Assembly (NCBI GenBank): GCA_017462345.1
Contig: JAFTRI010000036.1
Span: 1-64,000 of the forward strand
DNA: 64,000 nt
Direction: 5' to 3'
DNA from: Muribaculaceae bacterium
GTDB lineage: Bacteria > Bacteroidota > Bacteroidia > Bacteroidales > Muribaculaceae
In this document: in pieces, positions 35,852 to 45,695 of the stretch
Position numbering within the stretch: the stretch's first letter is position 1
Layout of the letters: the number at the start of each line of letters is the position of its first letter
Notes under the pieces: generated by a model
What the model was told of the DNA's origin: nothing
Seen by the model: the letters and a program-made list of their open reading frames with translations, nothing else
Databases searched by the model: none
Translations under genes and position numbers: made by a program

Positions 35852-36445
35852 TTATTTTAATACTCCTGTTTCAGTGAACATCTGCCTGTAAAAATCTGCT
35901 TTCTTCTCTATCGCAAGCGGGTAGGCACGTGATGTGGACGGAAGTCTGTAAATCTTGAGTGTACGTTTGTCTGCGTATTCGACAGTCGTGTATTTGCCTG
36001 TATCAGGAACCGGCGTACCGGTTAAGGATGCTATTACCTGTGCCGCTTTCTCTCCGGTCGAGACAATTGCATTACATGTAGGCATATCTTCAAGGATTTC
36101 GTGTAATGGGAGAGGCTCGATGATTTCAAGGAATTTGTCGGACGCATTGTTTTTAAGCCTACGGACAACCCTTGCTGTATCATGCATGGCGATTCCGTAG
36201 CGGTCGAGAAGCGATTTAATCATCGGCAGATTGAATCTCCTTTCGCTATTGTTGTAGAAAAATTCTTTGTTGTTATGGAATATCAATCCCATTATGCGCC
36301 AAAAATCATTGATTCTGTTCGGATAATAGAAATCCATGGACCATTTCTCTTTTGGGGGCGGAAATGTCCCGAGTATCAGTATCTGCGCATTATCGGGAAT
36401 ATATGGAGCCCAAGGATGCTTTTCTGTAGGTATATTGTTAATCAT
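35852..36445 (-). CDS. uracil-DNA-glycosylase-family (Mug-like) protein
   Basis: 197 aa. The N-terminal ILILGTFPPPKEKW corresponds to the catalytic GxxPG-type loop of the uracil-DNA glycosylase fold, FYYPNRINDFWRIMG to the pyrimidine-binding loop, and YRLPSTSRAYPL to the late DNA-intercalation motif. Proteins of this form excise mismatched or damaged bases, but this subfamily is less well studied, so the exact base is uncertain. It is separate from the dedA operon and divergent from the Wza gene. Confidence 0.8.
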   Translation of the reverse strand: MINNIPTEKHPWAPYIPDNAQILILGTFPPPKEKWSMDFYYPNRINDFWRIMGLIFHNNKEFFYNNSERRFNLPMIKSLLDRYGIAMHDTARVVRRLKNNASDKFLEIIEPLPLHEILEDMPTCNAIVSTGEKAAQVIASLTGTPVPDTGKYTTVEYADKRTLKIYRLPSTSRAYPLAIEKKADFYRQMFTETGVLK

Positions 36446-36500
36446 GTTTACAAAGATAGCATGATCCGGCGTTTTTTTTGACAGATAATGTTAAGTATTA

Positions 36501-36533
36501 TTTGTGGGTATTGATAAAAAGTGAGTAACTTTG
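36501..36533 (+). promoter_or_regulatory. promoter of the Wza-Wzc unit
   Basis: TTTG (36501-36504) and TAACTTTG (36526-36533) are 21 bp apart. The start of transcription would lie near 36540, about 32 nt before the lipoprotein start. Confidence 0.65.
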
Positions 36534-36571
36534 TGTGTTAAATGTTATCAAACTTTATATACCGGAAAGAT

Positions 36572-37408
36572 ATGAAATGCATTATTAATGGGGTAATTGT
36601 CGCCGGAGCTATTTTCATGGTGAGTTGTTCTGCCCCTAAAAAAGTTCCTTATATGGTGAATGCCGAGACTATCCCCGCTGAAGTGTTGGCTCAGGTGAAT
36701 CCGATAACTGAACCTGTGGTCATGCCCGGAGATCTGCTTAATATAGAGGTTTCATCCATCAATATGACAGCTGTTGCACCTTTTAATAAAGGAAGATATG
36801 TAAACAATGAAGGTGAAATTGTGGATAATAGCCGGTCGACTACTGCCAATGGAAAAAATGAAAGTTCTACCAGATATTATCTTGTCAGCAAGGATGGTGA
36901 TATAGATTTTCCGATAATAGGCAAATTGCATATCGGGGGAATGGATAAAAGCCAGATTGAAGAGCTTATACAGAGTGAATTATGCCCTAAATATCTGAAA
37001 GAAAAGCCATCGGTAGATATCCGTTTCATGAATTTCCGTGTGACAATGCTCGGCGCGGTTAATTCTCCCGGTGTAATCGTGTCGGATAATGAGCGGCTTA
37101 ATATCCTTGAAGCAATTACCAAAGCCGGAGATTTGAACATTAAAGGAGAACGAGAACGCATAATGCTTATCCGTACAAATTCTGACGGCAAGCGTGAAAT
37201 TGCGATATTAAACCTTAATGACAAGAATATATTGTTGTCTCCGTATTATAATCTGCAACAGAATGACATCATATATGTGCAGCCCAACAAGTCAATGGCT
37301 CAAAGTGCATGGCAGATGAATCCTGCTGTTGCGGCGACAATAACTGTTGTCGGAGGTCTGTCGTCGGTAGCATCACTTGTTATCGGTATCGTTAATCTTA
37401 ACAATTAA
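36572..37408 (+). CDS. Wza-type polysaccharide export lipoprotein
   Basis: 278 aa from ATG 36572; an earlier in-frame ATG at 36542 is inconsistent with the signal. The lipobox is FMVSC with Cys19 as the lipid site. The poly-export domain (PGDLLNIEVSSIN, GDIDFPIIGKLHIGGMDKSQIEELIQ) and a SLBB domain (FRVTMLGAVNSPGVIVSDNERLNILEAITKAGDLN) follow, with a late C-terminal hydrophobic helix. It forms the outer-membrane channel for capsule or exopolysaccharide and works with the Wzc protein encoded 7 bp downstream. Confidence 0.93.
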   Translation: MKCIINGVIVAGAIFMVSCSAPKKVPYMVNAETIPAEVLAQVNPITEPVVMPGDLLNIEVSSINMTAVAPFNKGRYVNNEGEIVDNSRSTTANGKNESSTRYYLVSKDGDIDFPIIGKLHIGGMDKSQIEELIQSELCPKYLKEKPSVDIRFMNFRVTMLGAVNSPGVIVSDNERLNILEAITKAGDLNIKGERERIMLIRTNSDGKREIAILNLNDKNILLSPYYNLQQNDIIYVQPNKSMAQSAWQMNPAVAATITVVGGLSSVASLVIGIVNLNN

Positions 37409-37415
37409 GTCGGAA

Positions 37416-39851
37416 ATGAACGAAATAGACGAAAAAGAAAAGAAATCGGGTGGAGAAGACAGCTTTGACATCGTCGGTCTGCTATTGGAATATCTTGTAC
37501 AGTGGAAATGGTTTGCCCTGAGCATTTTTGTCGCGCTTATTGTCGGGTATTATTGGATCGCTACAATAACACCCATATATGAAGTTTCGGCATCGATATA
37601 TCTTAAGGATGACAGCTTTTCATCCAATAAGAGCAGTGCTGTCGCAATCAGTTCCAATGACCCTCTAATCAATACTAAAAACTATATCGATGTAACGGAG
37701 ATCGAAATATTGAAATCAAGAAATAATCTTATTAAGATTGTTGATAGTCTTGATTTGTCTTATTCTTATTATGATGTGAAGCGTTTCCGTGATGATCCTA
37801 TATATGGTACTAATGCGGTCATTGCATGTCTTGATTCTATCAGCCTGAGAAATCTGACTTCACCGATCACTGTTTATCTTTCCAGGGATGACGGCACTTA
37901 TGCATTTGATATATCTACGACTTATGGTGGTGTGAAAGAAAGTAAAACAATTAAGACCGACACACTTCCTGTCAATATCGAGTTGAGCCAAGGGACTCTT
38001 CAACTGTTGCCTTCGCATGCAACATCCCATTTGGATGGGACTCAGAAGATTGTTATTGAGAATCCTAATGTTGTAGCTGCACGTTTATCAGCCAACCTGA
38101 ATATCGTTTTTGCCAAAAATTCGTCAGAGATTCTGCGTATAGTGTGTCGTACTCCATTGGTGTCGGAAGGCAAGGATGTGATAAATACGCTTATAGAAAT
38201 TTATAATCAGGATATTATTGCCGACAAGAACCGTTCAGCAATGCAGACTGAGGCGTTTATTATCGACCGTCTTGCCTTGATCTCAGGAGAGTTGCATGAT
38301 GTAGAGAAGGAGGTTGAGGATTACCGCCGGGAAAAGAATATTACCGATATCTCAGCTGAGACCGGCATGTATCTGTCACAGACTACGGCAAATGATGCTG
38401 CATTTGCTGATCTTGAAGTGAAACGTCAGTTGATAAATGACGTGGAAAAAATCGTGACAACACAGGATAACTATACTCCTATACCCAATCTCATTGATGA
38501 CCCGTCATTGAATGCCTTGATTGATGCTTATAATAAGAAACTTTCCCAGCGTGCAGCCCTTCTTGAAGGTGGAACAGAGGATAATCCTATAATACAGAAC
38601 ATGCAGGAGGATCTTGCCCGCTCAAAAAATGATATATATCGCAGTATCTCGAATGTGAAGCATGGTCTCGGCATCCAGAAGTCCAATCTGTCACGGCAGG
38701 ACACTCGTATAACGGGGAAAATATCCAATATCCCGATGTATGAGCGCGAATTGACCGGAATTTTCCGTGAACAGCGCGTTAAAGACAATATTTATAACTT
38801 CTTGCTTGAAAAACGAGAGGAAATTGCCTTGCAGAAAACTTTGGCTACTCCTACTGCAAGACTTATCGATAATCCGTCATCAGGGGAAGCGATATCTCCC
38901 GGGCGTTTGTCGATATATGGTATTGCGGCATTGGTGGGATTTCTTATTCCGGCATTGCTTATCTTCCTGAAGCGTGTGTTTTTCCCGATATTTAAAGATA
39001 AGGATGATCTTGAGCGTGTAACCAAGACTCCGATATTGGGAGAAATCAGTATAGCGGAAAATAACGAGCAATTTGCTATTTCGGAAAATGCTATAACCCC
39101 GATCTCGGAATTATTCCGTCTGATTAGAAATAATATCCAATTTGCTCTTGCAGATAATGAAAAGAAAGTTATAGTCGTATCGTCATCACTGTCAGGAGAA
39201 GGAAAAACGTTTATTGCGGTAAATACTGCCATGACATACGCTCTTACCGGGAAAAAGACATTGGTAATAGGTATGGACATCCGTCGTCCTGTACTTGCCC
39301 ACCGTTTCGGATTCAGTAATGAAAGGGGAGTGACAACGTTTTTATCAGGACAAGAAAAAAATATCATGTCATTGGTTTTGCAGTCAAAAGTCAATGACAA
39401 CCTGTATGTGTTACCTGGAGGACCAGTGCCGCCTAACCCAAATGAATTGTTGCTGAGTGCCCACATGAAGCAGATGTTTGATAAATTGCGGCAGGAGTTT
39501 GATTACGTAATAATCGATACGGCACCAATTGGTGTAGTATCGGATACGTATCTTATTGCTCCCTACTCGGATATACAGTTGTATGTGACACGAGCCAACT
39601 ATTCGACCAAGCGTTGTCTGAATATTATGCATAATGCTATAGACAGTAAGCGTTTCCCGAATTGTTACCTTGTTCTTAATGGTGTTAACATCAAGTCAAA
39701 CAGCTATGTATATCGTCGTTATGGGACATACGGTAAATATGGCAGTTATGGATACAAGGGCACATACGGGTATGGTTATGGCTACACCGAAACGCCATCG
39801 GATGTTTCAGTATTGAAGCGCCTATGGAAGAAAAAGACAAAAAAGAAATAG
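37416..39851 (+). CDS. Wzc-type polysaccharide co-polymerase and tyrosine autokinase
   Basis: 811 aa from ATG 37416. A Wzz-like N-terminal membrane helix (about 33-53), a long periplasmic coiled-coil region and a second helix (about 515-535) frame the chain-length domain. The BY-kinase domain has Walker A SSLSGEGKTFIAVN, Walker A' VIGMDIRRPVLA and Walker B YVIIDTAPIGVVSD. The tail is a tyrosine cluster (YRRYGTYGKYGSYGYKG), the autophosphorylation site of this class. It regulates polymer length and export. No glycosyltransferases follow, so this Wza-Wzc pair is away from its polymer genes. Confidence 0.95.
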   Translation: MNEIDEKEKKSGGEDSFDIVGLLLEYLVQWKWFALSIFVALIVGYYWIATITPIYEVSASIYLKDDSFSSNKSSAVAISSNDPLINTKNYIDVTEIEILKSRNNLIKIVDSLDLSYSYYDVKRFRDDPIYGTNAVIACLDSISLRNLTSPITVYLSRDDGTYAFDISTTYGGVKESKTIKTDTLPVNIELSQGTLQLLPSHATSHLDGTQKIVIENPNVVAARLSANLNIVFAKNSSEILRIVCRTPLVSEGKDVINTLIEIYNQDIIADKNRSAMQTEAFIIDRLALISGELHDVEKEVEDYRREKNITDISAETGMYLSQTTANDAAFADLEVKRQLINDVEKIVTTQDNYTPIPNLIDDPSLNALIDAYNKKLSQRAALLEGGTEDNPIIQNMQEDLARSKNDIYRSISNVKHGLGIQKSNLSRQDTRITGKISNIPMYERELTGIFREQRVKDNIYNFLLEKREEIALQKTLATPTARLIDNPSSGEAISPGRLSIYGIAALVGFLIPALLIFLKRVFFPIFKDKDDLERVTKTPILGEISIAENNEQFAISENAITPISELFRLIRNNIQFALADNEKKVIVVSSSLSGEGKTFIAVNTAMTYALTGKKTLVIGMDIRRPVLAHRFGFSNERGVTTFLSGQEKNIMSLVLQSKVNDNLYVLPGGPVPPNPNELLLSAHMKQMFDKLRQEFDYVIIDTAPIGVVSDTYLIAPYSDIQLYVTRANYSTKRCLNIMHNAIDSKRFPNCYLVLNGVNIKSNSYVYRRYGTYGKYGSYGYKGTYGYGYGYTETPSDVSVLKRLWKKKTKKK

Positions 39852-39908
39852 AATATTGTATAATTATTAACCCTATCTGTTTCGTAACGGATAAAAAATT
39901 TAATTACA

Positions 39909-40595
39909 ATGAAAAAGTATTTGGCAGAAATGTTTGGCACGATGGTACTCGTGCTTATGGGCTGCGGTACCGCAGTGAGTCTTAATTGTGGCAGTGATAC
40001 TGCATCGGTTGTCGGTACGGCAATGGCATTCGGTCTTGCCGTTGTTGCAATGGCGTATACAATAGGAGGTATTTCCGGATGTCATATTAATCCGGCTATC
40101 ACTCTCGGAGCTTGGTTGTCTAAGCGCATTGGTGGAAAAGATGCTGTTATGTATATGTTATTCCAGGTTATTGGAGCGATACTTGGGTCGACATTGTTGT
40201 GGCTTGTTGTAACAAATTCATGCATGACATTTACGGGAACAACTACCGGAGCCAACTCATGTAGCGGGGAATCTGTTGCCGGAGGACTATTGGTTGAAAT
40301 AATTCTGACATTTGTGTTTGTACTTGTTGTTCTTGGTACGACTGATGAGAAGAAAGGCGCCGGTAATTTCGCCGGTCTTGCTATCGGATTAAGCCTTATT
40401 CTTATTCACTTGGTAGGAATCCACTATACAGGAACATCGGTTAATCCCGCACGTTCAGTAGGTCCGGCATTATTCCAGGGTGGAGCTGCACTTTGTCAGC
40501 TTTGGGTATTTATTGTCGGTCCGTTTGTAGGTGCTGCCATTGCTGCCGGAGTGTGGAAGCTCATTGGCGGCTGTTGCTGTAAATGTGAAAAATAA
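39909..40595 (+). CDS. aquaporin (MIP family, AqpZ-like)
   Basis: 228 aa with six membrane helices and both asparagine boxes: GCHINPAITLG and GTSVNPARSVGPAL, each with the NPA turn. The narrow-pore region points to a water channel (AqpZ type) rather than a glycerol facilitator, since the extra residues of GlpF after the second NPA are absent. A short Cys-rich tail (CCCKCEK) is unusual. It starts 58 bp after the Wzc gene and is closed by a strong terminator. Confidence 0.93.
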   Translation: MKKYLAEMFGTMVLVLMGCGTAVSLNCGSDTASVVGTAMAFGLAVVAMAYTIGGISGCHINPAITLGAWLSKRIGGKDAVMYMLFQVIGAILGSTLLWLVVTNSCMTFTGTTTGANSCSGESVAGGLLVEIILTFVFVLVVLGTTDEKKGAGNFAGLAIGLSLILIHLVGIHYTGTSVNPARSVGPALFQGGAALCQLWVFIVGPFVGAAIAAGVWKLIGGCCCKCEK

Positions 40596-40612
40596 GTGTT
40601 GATAGAGTAATA

Positions 40613-40653
40613 AAAAAAACACCTGCGATGATTTAGTATCGCAGGTGTTTTTT
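40613..40653. terminator. bidirectional terminator between aquaporin and efp genes
   Basis: AACACCTGCGAT pairs with ATCGCAGGTGTT across a loop of about eight bases; A residues precede and a T run follows, so it works on both strands for the convergent aquaporin (+) and efp (-) genes. Confidence 0.93.
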
Positions 40654-40670
40654 GTAGGTTATCGTTTGGG

Positions 40671-41237
40671 TTATGCTTTGATGCGTTCAACGTATGAACC
40701 GTTGCGTGTATCGATACGAACCTTGTCACCAATGTTGCAGAACAACGGGACGCGGACCTCGGCTCCGGTTTCGAGGGTTGCAGGCTTGAGGGTATTGGTT
40801 GCGGTATCACCCTTGATTCCGGGCTCGGTATAGGTTATTTCAAGGACAACACTGATTGGCATCTCGCATGTGAGTATTGTCTCTGATGCTGCATGTACCA
40901 TAGCCTCGCAGATGTCTCCCTCTTTGAGGAATTGTACACCTTCGATGCTTTCTCCGGGAAGCGCTACCTGCTCAAAAGTTTCGGTGTGCATGAAGTTATA
41001 CCCCATGTCATCTTTGTAAAGATATTGGTAGGGACGACGCTCAATGCGTACTTCTTCAACTTTTACTCCTGAGTTCCATGTCTTGTCGAGGATACGGCCG
41101 GTCTTTACGTTTTTAAGTTTTGTGCGGACAAATGCCGGTCCTTTGCCGGGTTTAACGTGGAGAAATTCTACAATAAAGAAATAGTTGCCGTCGATGTCGA
41201 GGCACATTCCGTTCTTAAAATCTGCAGTAGTTGCCAT
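40671..41237 (-). CDS. efp: translation elongation factor P
   Basis: 188 aa, standard length, three beta-barrel domains. EF-P relieves ribosome stalling at proline stretches. The tip loop [11 protein letters not shown] places Lys32 at the position that is modified in many bacteria; GPA in place of the more common GGA is the usual Bacteroidota form. Domain 2 ([20 protein letters not shown]) and domain 3 ([24 protein letters not shown]) are complete. Confidence 0.96.
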   Translation of the reverse strand: MATTADFKNGMCLDIDGNYFFIVEFLHVKPGKGPAFVRTKLKNVKTGRILDKTWNSGVKVEEVRIERRPYQYLYKDDMGYNFMHTETFEQVALPGESIEGVQFLKEGDICEAMVHAASETILTCEMPISVVLEITYTEPGIKGDTATNTLKPATLETGAEVRVPLFCNIGDKVRIDTRNGSYVERIKA

Positions 41238-41278
41238 AAAATATTATAAATATGAATAATTGTTTGATTTTTAAAATG

Positions 41279-41286
41279 CAAAGATA
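41279..41286 (-). promoter_or_regulatory. -7 element of the efp promoter
   Basis: TATCTTTG on the minus strand, 42 bp before the efp ATG. No clear -33 TTG at the usual spacing. Confidence 0.5.
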
Positions 41287-41320
41287 CGAAATATAATTTT
41301 TTTATTACTGATATTAGTCG

Positions 41321-41328
41321 TAAATTTG
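41321..41328 (+). promoter_or_regulatory. -7 element of the membrane pyrophosphatase promoter
   Basis: TAAATTTG matches the consensus exactly, 32 bp before the ATG at 41360; a T-rich stretch (TTTTTTT) covers the -33 position. Confidence 0.55.
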
Positions 41329-41359
41329 GGAAAACTTCTTAACCCTATTTAAAATCTAT

Positions 41360-43561
41360 ATGGATACATTATTATTTGGAATAGTGCCGGTTGCATCATT
41401 GCTTGCACTATTGTTGGCATGGTATTTTTACCGGCAGATGATGAAAGAGAGTGAGGGCACCGAGATAATGAGAACGATAGCATCTCATGTGCGTAAAGGG
41501 GCAATGTCCTATCTGAAACAGCAGTACAAGATTGTCGGGATTGTTTTTATTGTTCTTGTTGCTATCTTCTCTATTATGGCATACGGCTTTAATGTACAGA
41601 ATACATGGGTCCCGGTCGCATTTCTTACGGGTGGTTTTTTCTCCGGGCTATCAGGATTTCTTGGGATGAAGACAGCAACTTATGCATCGGCACGAACGGC
41701 CAATGCTGCACGGAATTCGTTGAATAGAGGATTGCGTGTCGCATTCCGGAGCGGAGCGGTAATGGGTCTTGTTGTTGTGGGACTTGGATTGCTTGATATT
41801 TCATTCTGGTATCTGCTTCTTGACTGGTTGATTCCTGAAGGGGCAACTCCTACTGCCAAGTTGTGTATGGTCACGACAACGATGCTTACATTCGGAATGG
41901 GAGCAAGTACACAGGCACTGTTTGCCAGAGTGGGAGGGGGGATATATACTAAGGCTGCCGATGTGGGGGCCGATCTTGTCGGTAAGGTTGAAGCCGGCAT
42001 ACCGGAGGATGACCCACGTAATCCTGCCACTATTGCCGATAATGTAGGAGATAATGTGGGGGATGTTGCCGGAATGGGAGCCGACCTCTATGAGTCATAT
42101 TGTGGATCGATATTGGCAACATCGGCTCTTGGTGCGGCAGCGTTTATCTCTACAGGAGATGTGGCTATGCAGTATAAGGCTGTAATAGCCCCTATGCTGA
42201 TTGCCGCAGTAGGTATAATCCTTTCAATTATAGGAATTTTCTCTGTGAAGACCAATGAGGATGCAACCATGAAAGACTTGTTGCGCTCGTTGTCATTGGG
42301 GACAAATCTCAGTTCGGCTCTTATCGTTGGGGCAACGTTTCTTATAATGTGGGCTTTGCAGATTGAGAATTGGCTGAATGTATCGCTTGCGGTAGTGATT
42401 GGTCTGGTTGTAGGAATTGTGATAGGTCAGTCGACAGAGTACTATACATCCCAGTCATATAAGCCGACTAAAAAACTGTCGGAAAGTGGCAAGACCGGCC
42501 CTGCCACAGTTATAATTTCGGGAGTCGGTCTCGGTATGGTTTCCACTGCGATTCCGGTGATAGCAGTTGTGGCGGGTATCATTCTCTCGTATTGGTTTGC
42601 ATCAGGATTTGATTTTACCAATGTAGGCATGGGATTATACGGTATAGGAATTGCTGCAGTTGGAATGTTATCTACGTTGGGCATTACGTTAGCGACTGAC
42701 GCATACGGTCCTATTGCCGATAATGCCGGAGGAAATGCCGAGATGAGTGGGCTTGGCGCAGAAGTGCGTAGACGCACCGATGCTCTTGATTCTCTCGGAA
42801 ATACTACTGCCGCAACCGGTAAAGGTTTTGCTATCGGTTCGGCTGCTCTGACAGGACTTGCGTTGCTCGCGTCGTATATTGAGGAGATTCGCATCGGGCT
42901 TGAACGTATAGGCACAACTGTACTCGAACTCCCGGGAGGAGTCGTGAAAACCTTGCAGGAGGCGTCGTTTACTGATTTTATGACCTATTTTGATGTGACA
43001 TTGATGAATCCGAAGGTTTTGTCCGGAATGTTTATCGGTGCGATGATGGCATTTTTGTTCTGTGGGTTGACAATGAACGCAGTGGGACGTGCTGCGCAAA
43101 GTATGGTTGAGGAGGTTCGCCGTCAATTCCGGGAGATAAAAGGTATATTAAGTGGTGAAGCTGAACCTGATTATGCCCGTTGTGTACAGATTTCGACGAA
43201 AGGCGCTCAGCGAGAAATGGTTTTTCCGTCATTACTTGCTATAATTGTTCCCATCTTAACCGGATTGATTTTTGGAGTTTCAGGAGTTATCGGCCTGCTT
43301 GTAGGAGGTCTGTCGGCAGGCTTTGTGTTGGCGATATTTATGGCCAATGCCGGTGGGGCTTGGGATAATGCGAAAAAATATGTAGAGGAGGGTAATTTCG
43401 GCGGTAAGGGCAGCGAGGTACACAAAGCTACCGTTGTAGGCGATACCGTTGGAGACCCGTTCAAGGACACATCAGGACCGAGCCTTAATATTCTTATCAA
43501 GTTGATGTCAATGGTTGCTATCGTTATGGCCGGATTGACGGTTACTTGGAGTTTGTTCTGA
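41360..43561 (+). CDS. hppA: K+-dependent-type membrane-bound pyrophosphatase ion pump
   Basis: 733 aa with about 16 membrane helices. It couples pyrophosphate hydrolysis to H+ and/or Na+ export. The substrate motif is [37 protein letters not shown], with the second acidic cluster [19 protein letters not shown]. The residues in [16 protein letters not shown] are of the A/G type that marks K+-dependent enzymes, as opposed to the K/T type. Na+ versus H+ selectivity cannot be read reliably. Divergent from efp; followed by its own terminator. Confidence 0.95.
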   Translation: MDTLLFGIVPVASLLALLLAWYFYRQMMKESEGTEIMRTIASHVRKGAMSYLKQQYKIVGIVFIVLVAIFSIMAYGFNVQNTWVPVAFLTGGFFSGLSGFLGMKTATYASARTANAARNSLNRGLRVAFRSGAVMGLVVVGLGLLDISFWYLLLDWLIPEGATPTAKLCMVTTTMLTFGMGASTQALFARVGGGIYTKAADVGADLVGKVEAGIPEDDPRNPATIADNVGDNVGDVAGMGADLYESYCGSILATSALGAAAFISTGDVAMQYKAVIAPMLIAAVGIILSIIGIFSVKTNEDATMKDLLRSLSLGTNLSSALIVGATFLIMWALQIENWLNVSLAVVIGLVVGIVIGQSTEYYTSQSYKPTKKLSESGKTGPATVIISGVGLGMVSTAIPVIAVVAGIILSYWFASGFDFTNVGMGLYGIGIAAVGMLSTLGITLATDAYGPIADNAGGNAEMSGLGAEVRRRTDALDSLGNTTAATGKGFAIGSAALTGLALLASYIEEIRIGLERIGTTVLELPGGVVKTLQEASFTDFMTYFDVTLMNPKVLSGMFIGAMMAFLFCGLTMNAVGRAAQSMVEEVRRQFREIKGILSGEAEPDYARCVQISTKGAQREMVFPSLLAIIVPILTGLIFGVSGVIGLLVGGLSAGFVLAIFMANAGGAWDNAKKYVEEGNFGGKGSEVHKATVVGDTVGDPFKDTSGPSLNILIKLMSMVAIVMAGLTVTWSLF

Positions 43562-43587
43562 TATTCAGTGTGTTTATAGTATAAGAT

Positions 43588-43621
43588 AAAGTCCGGTGTA
43601 GTTGCCGGACTTTAGTTTTTT
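43588..43621. terminator. intrinsic terminator after the pyrophosphatase gene
   Basis: AAAGTCCGG (43588-43596) pairs with CCGGACTTT (43605-43613), loop eight nt, followed by AGTTTTTT. Confidence 0.93.
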
Positions 43622-43628
43622 AGTGTGG

Positions 43629-45494
43629 TTATTGGGCTTTTTCTGAAAGTTCGAGCCATCGGAATTCCTTTACATCCAAAAGTTGTTTTATTTCGTCATA
43701 ACGGGCTGACTTTTCAGCTATATCGTTGATAGTGTCTCCGCTATTGAACAACGCATCCAGTTCTTGTTTTTCGGCATTGAGCAGGTCAATCTCGATTGTC
43801 AGTTGTTCGAATTCCTTACGTTCCTTGAATGACATCCTGTCAGGACGTTCTTGCCGTTGTTTTGTAGTCGTTTTTTCTTTTGGCTTGTTGGCTTCTGTGT
43901 GGGAGAGAGGAGGATTCTCGTCACACCATTGGCGATAGTCTGAGTAATTCCCCGGGAAATCCTTTATAATACCATCTCCTTCAAAAACAAAGAGGTGGTC
44001 AACAATATTGTCCAGAAAGTACCGGTCATGGGAAATGACAATCAGGCAACCTTTGAAAGAGTACAGATATTCTTCAAGTATACCGAGGGTTACGATGTCG
44101 AGATCATTGGTTGGCTCGTCAAGTATCAGAAAATTAGGGGAACGCATAAGTACGGCAGCAAGATGCAGGCGGCAACGCTCTCCTCCACTCAATGTGTGGA
44201 TGTATTTTTGCTGATCGGCAGGAGAAAACAGGAAGTGTTGCAGAAATTGCATGGGAGAGTAGTGCATATCTCCGTTTATGACAACATCTTCGGCAATTTC
44301 CGTAATCGCATCAATAACACGCTTGTTGTTGTCAAATGAGATTCCGTCCTGACTGTAATAACCGAATTGGACGGTCTCTCCGATATTCCACTCTCCACTG
44401 TCGGCAGGAATCAGACCTTGTAACATTTTTATGAAAGTGGATTTACCTGCTCCGTTGTGCCCGATGATACCAAGCTTTTCATATCGGGCAAATGTGTAGG
44501 TGAAATTGTTGAGAATTGTCTTATCCCCGAATTTTTTTGATACGCATGATGCCTCGAAAATTTTGGAACCGATATAGGATGATTTTACATTGAGTGATAC
44601 GTTTTCTTCCCTCAGGTTTATGCGTGAACGTTCTTTGAGCTCATGGAATGCGTCTATCCGGTATTTGGCCTTTCCTGCACGGGCTTGTGGCTGCCGGCTC
44701 ATCCACTCCTGTTCCTTACGTAATGTGTTCTTGATCTTGGCCAGTTCACTTGCCATTGCCTCGATGCGCTCGCTTCTTCGTCTCAGATAATAGTCATAGT
44801 TCCCTTCGTAGGTGTATATCTGCCGGTTATCGATTTCGATAATTTTGTTGCAAATGCGGTCAAGGAAATATCGGTCATGAGTGACCATCAGCAAGGTCAC
44901 ACGTGAACGTTTCAGATAGTTTTCAAGCCATTCGATTATTTCTATATCAAGATGGTTGGTCGGCTCGTCAAGAATGATGAGCTCTGGGTCTTCAAGGATA
45001 ACGCGTGCAAGGGCTATGCGTTTCTGCTGACCACCTGACATTGTCGATACATGCGAGTTGAGGTCGGTAATTTTCAGTTGAGTCAGCAGTTGTTTGACCT
45101 TGTCTTCATAGTCCCATGCTCCGGAACTGTCCATCAATTGTATTGCCTGGTTGATTTTTTCGGTATCGCCCGACTGCAAGGCTTGTTCATATCGGCTGAT
45201 TGTCCTCGGGATATTACCCTCTCCACCCATGCAGGACTCTATTACGGTTGCGTTCTCTCCAAACTGTGGTGACTGTTCGAGAATGCTCACACGCAGATCA
45301 TTTCTGAATATCACATTACCGCTGTCGGCACTTTCCTTCCCTGAAATTATGCGTAACAATGTACTTTTCCCGGTGCCGTTTTTGGCTATTATTCCAATTT
45401 TATCCCCTTCATTAACCCCGAAAGTTATGTTGTCAAAAAGCAGCCGGTCACCGTAGCTCTTTGTGAGATTCTCTATTTGCAGATAGCTTGCCAT
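43629..45494 (-). CDS. ABC-F family ATPase
   Basis: 621 aa from ATG 45494 (MASYLQIENLTKSYG); a longer in-frame start would run into the tRNA gene. Two ATPase domains: Walker A GKNGTGKSTLLRI and GHNGAGKSTFIKM, signatures MSGGQQKRIALARV and LSGGERCRLHLAAV, Walker B LIILDEPTNHLD and FLILDEPTNDLD. A charged linker joins them and a coiled-coil tail (about 560-621) ends the protein, as in Uup/YdiF types. No membrane helices, so it acts on the ribosome or as a DNA-linked ATPase rather than as a transporter. Confidence 0.94.
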   Translation of the reverse strand: MASYLQIENLTKSYGDRLLFDNITFGVNEGDKIGIIAKNGTGKSTLLRIISGKESADSGNVIFRNDLRVSILEQSPQFGENATVIESCMGGEGNIPRTISRYEQALQSGDTEKINQAIQLMDSSGAWDYEDKVKQLLTQLKITDLNSHVSTMSGGQQKRIALARVILEDPELIILDEPTNHLDIEIIEWLENYLKRSRVTLLMVTHDRYFLDRICNKIIEIDNRQIYTYEGNYDYYLRRRSERIEAMASELAKIKNTLRKEQEWMSRQPQARAGKAKYRIDAFHELKERSRINLREENVSLNVKSSYIGSKIFEASCVSKKFGDKTILNNFTYTFARYEKLGIIGHNGAGKSTFIKMLQGLIPADSGEWNIGETVQFGYYSQDGISFDNNKRVIDAITEIAEDVVINGDMHYSPMQFLQHFLFSPADQQKYIHTLSGGERCRLHLAAVLMRSPNFLILDEPTNDLDIVTLGILEEYLYSFKGCLIVISHDRYFLDNIVDHLFVFEGDGIIKDFPGNYSDYRQWCDENPPLSHTEANKPKEKTTTKQRQERPDRMSFKERKEFEQLTIEIDLLNAEKQELDALFNSGDTINDIAEKSARYDEIKQLLDVKEFRWLELSEKAQ

Positions 45495-45512
45495 AAAACA
45501 AGGTTTTGTTAT

Positions 45513-45547
45513 AAAAATTAAGACTGCCAATTTGTTTTGACAGTCTT
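45513..45547 (-). terminator. intrinsic terminator after tRNA-Glu
   Basis: Minus strand AAGACTG pairs with CAGTCTT (45547-45541 with 45526-45520), followed by AATTTTT. It lies just downstream of the tRNA and upstream of the ABC-F start. Confidence 0.85.
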
Positions 45548-45557
45548 GCATTCATTG

Positions 45558-45630
45558 TAGCGAATCCGGGAATCGAACCCGAGTTTCCACCGTGAGAGGG
45601 TGGCGTGCTAGGCCACTACACTAAATCGCC
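45558..45630 (-). tRNA. tRNA-Glu (anticodon CUC)
   Basis: 73 nt on the minus strand folding as a cloverleaf. Anticodon stem CCACC/GGTGG with loop CTCTCAC gives anticodon CTC (Glu, codon GAG). The T arm is TCGGG-TTCGATT-CCCGG with the standard TTCGA. CCA is not encoded. The acceptor stem has a G-U pair at 1-72 and a U-U mismatch at 6-67 (GGCGATT with ATTCGCT), both unusual. Confidence 0.93.
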
Positions 45631-45664
45631 ATGTTGTCGTCATGCACAATGCACTTCGATGATG

Positions 45665-45693
45665 CAAAGTTAGTAAATATTTTTGAATTGCAA
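45665..45693 (-). promoter_or_regulatory. promoter of tRNA-Glu
   Basis: On the minus strand TTG (45693-45691), 18 bp, TAACTTTG (45672-45665), with transcription starting about 28 nt before the tRNA 5' end. Confidence 0.6.
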
Positions 45694-45695
45694 TA

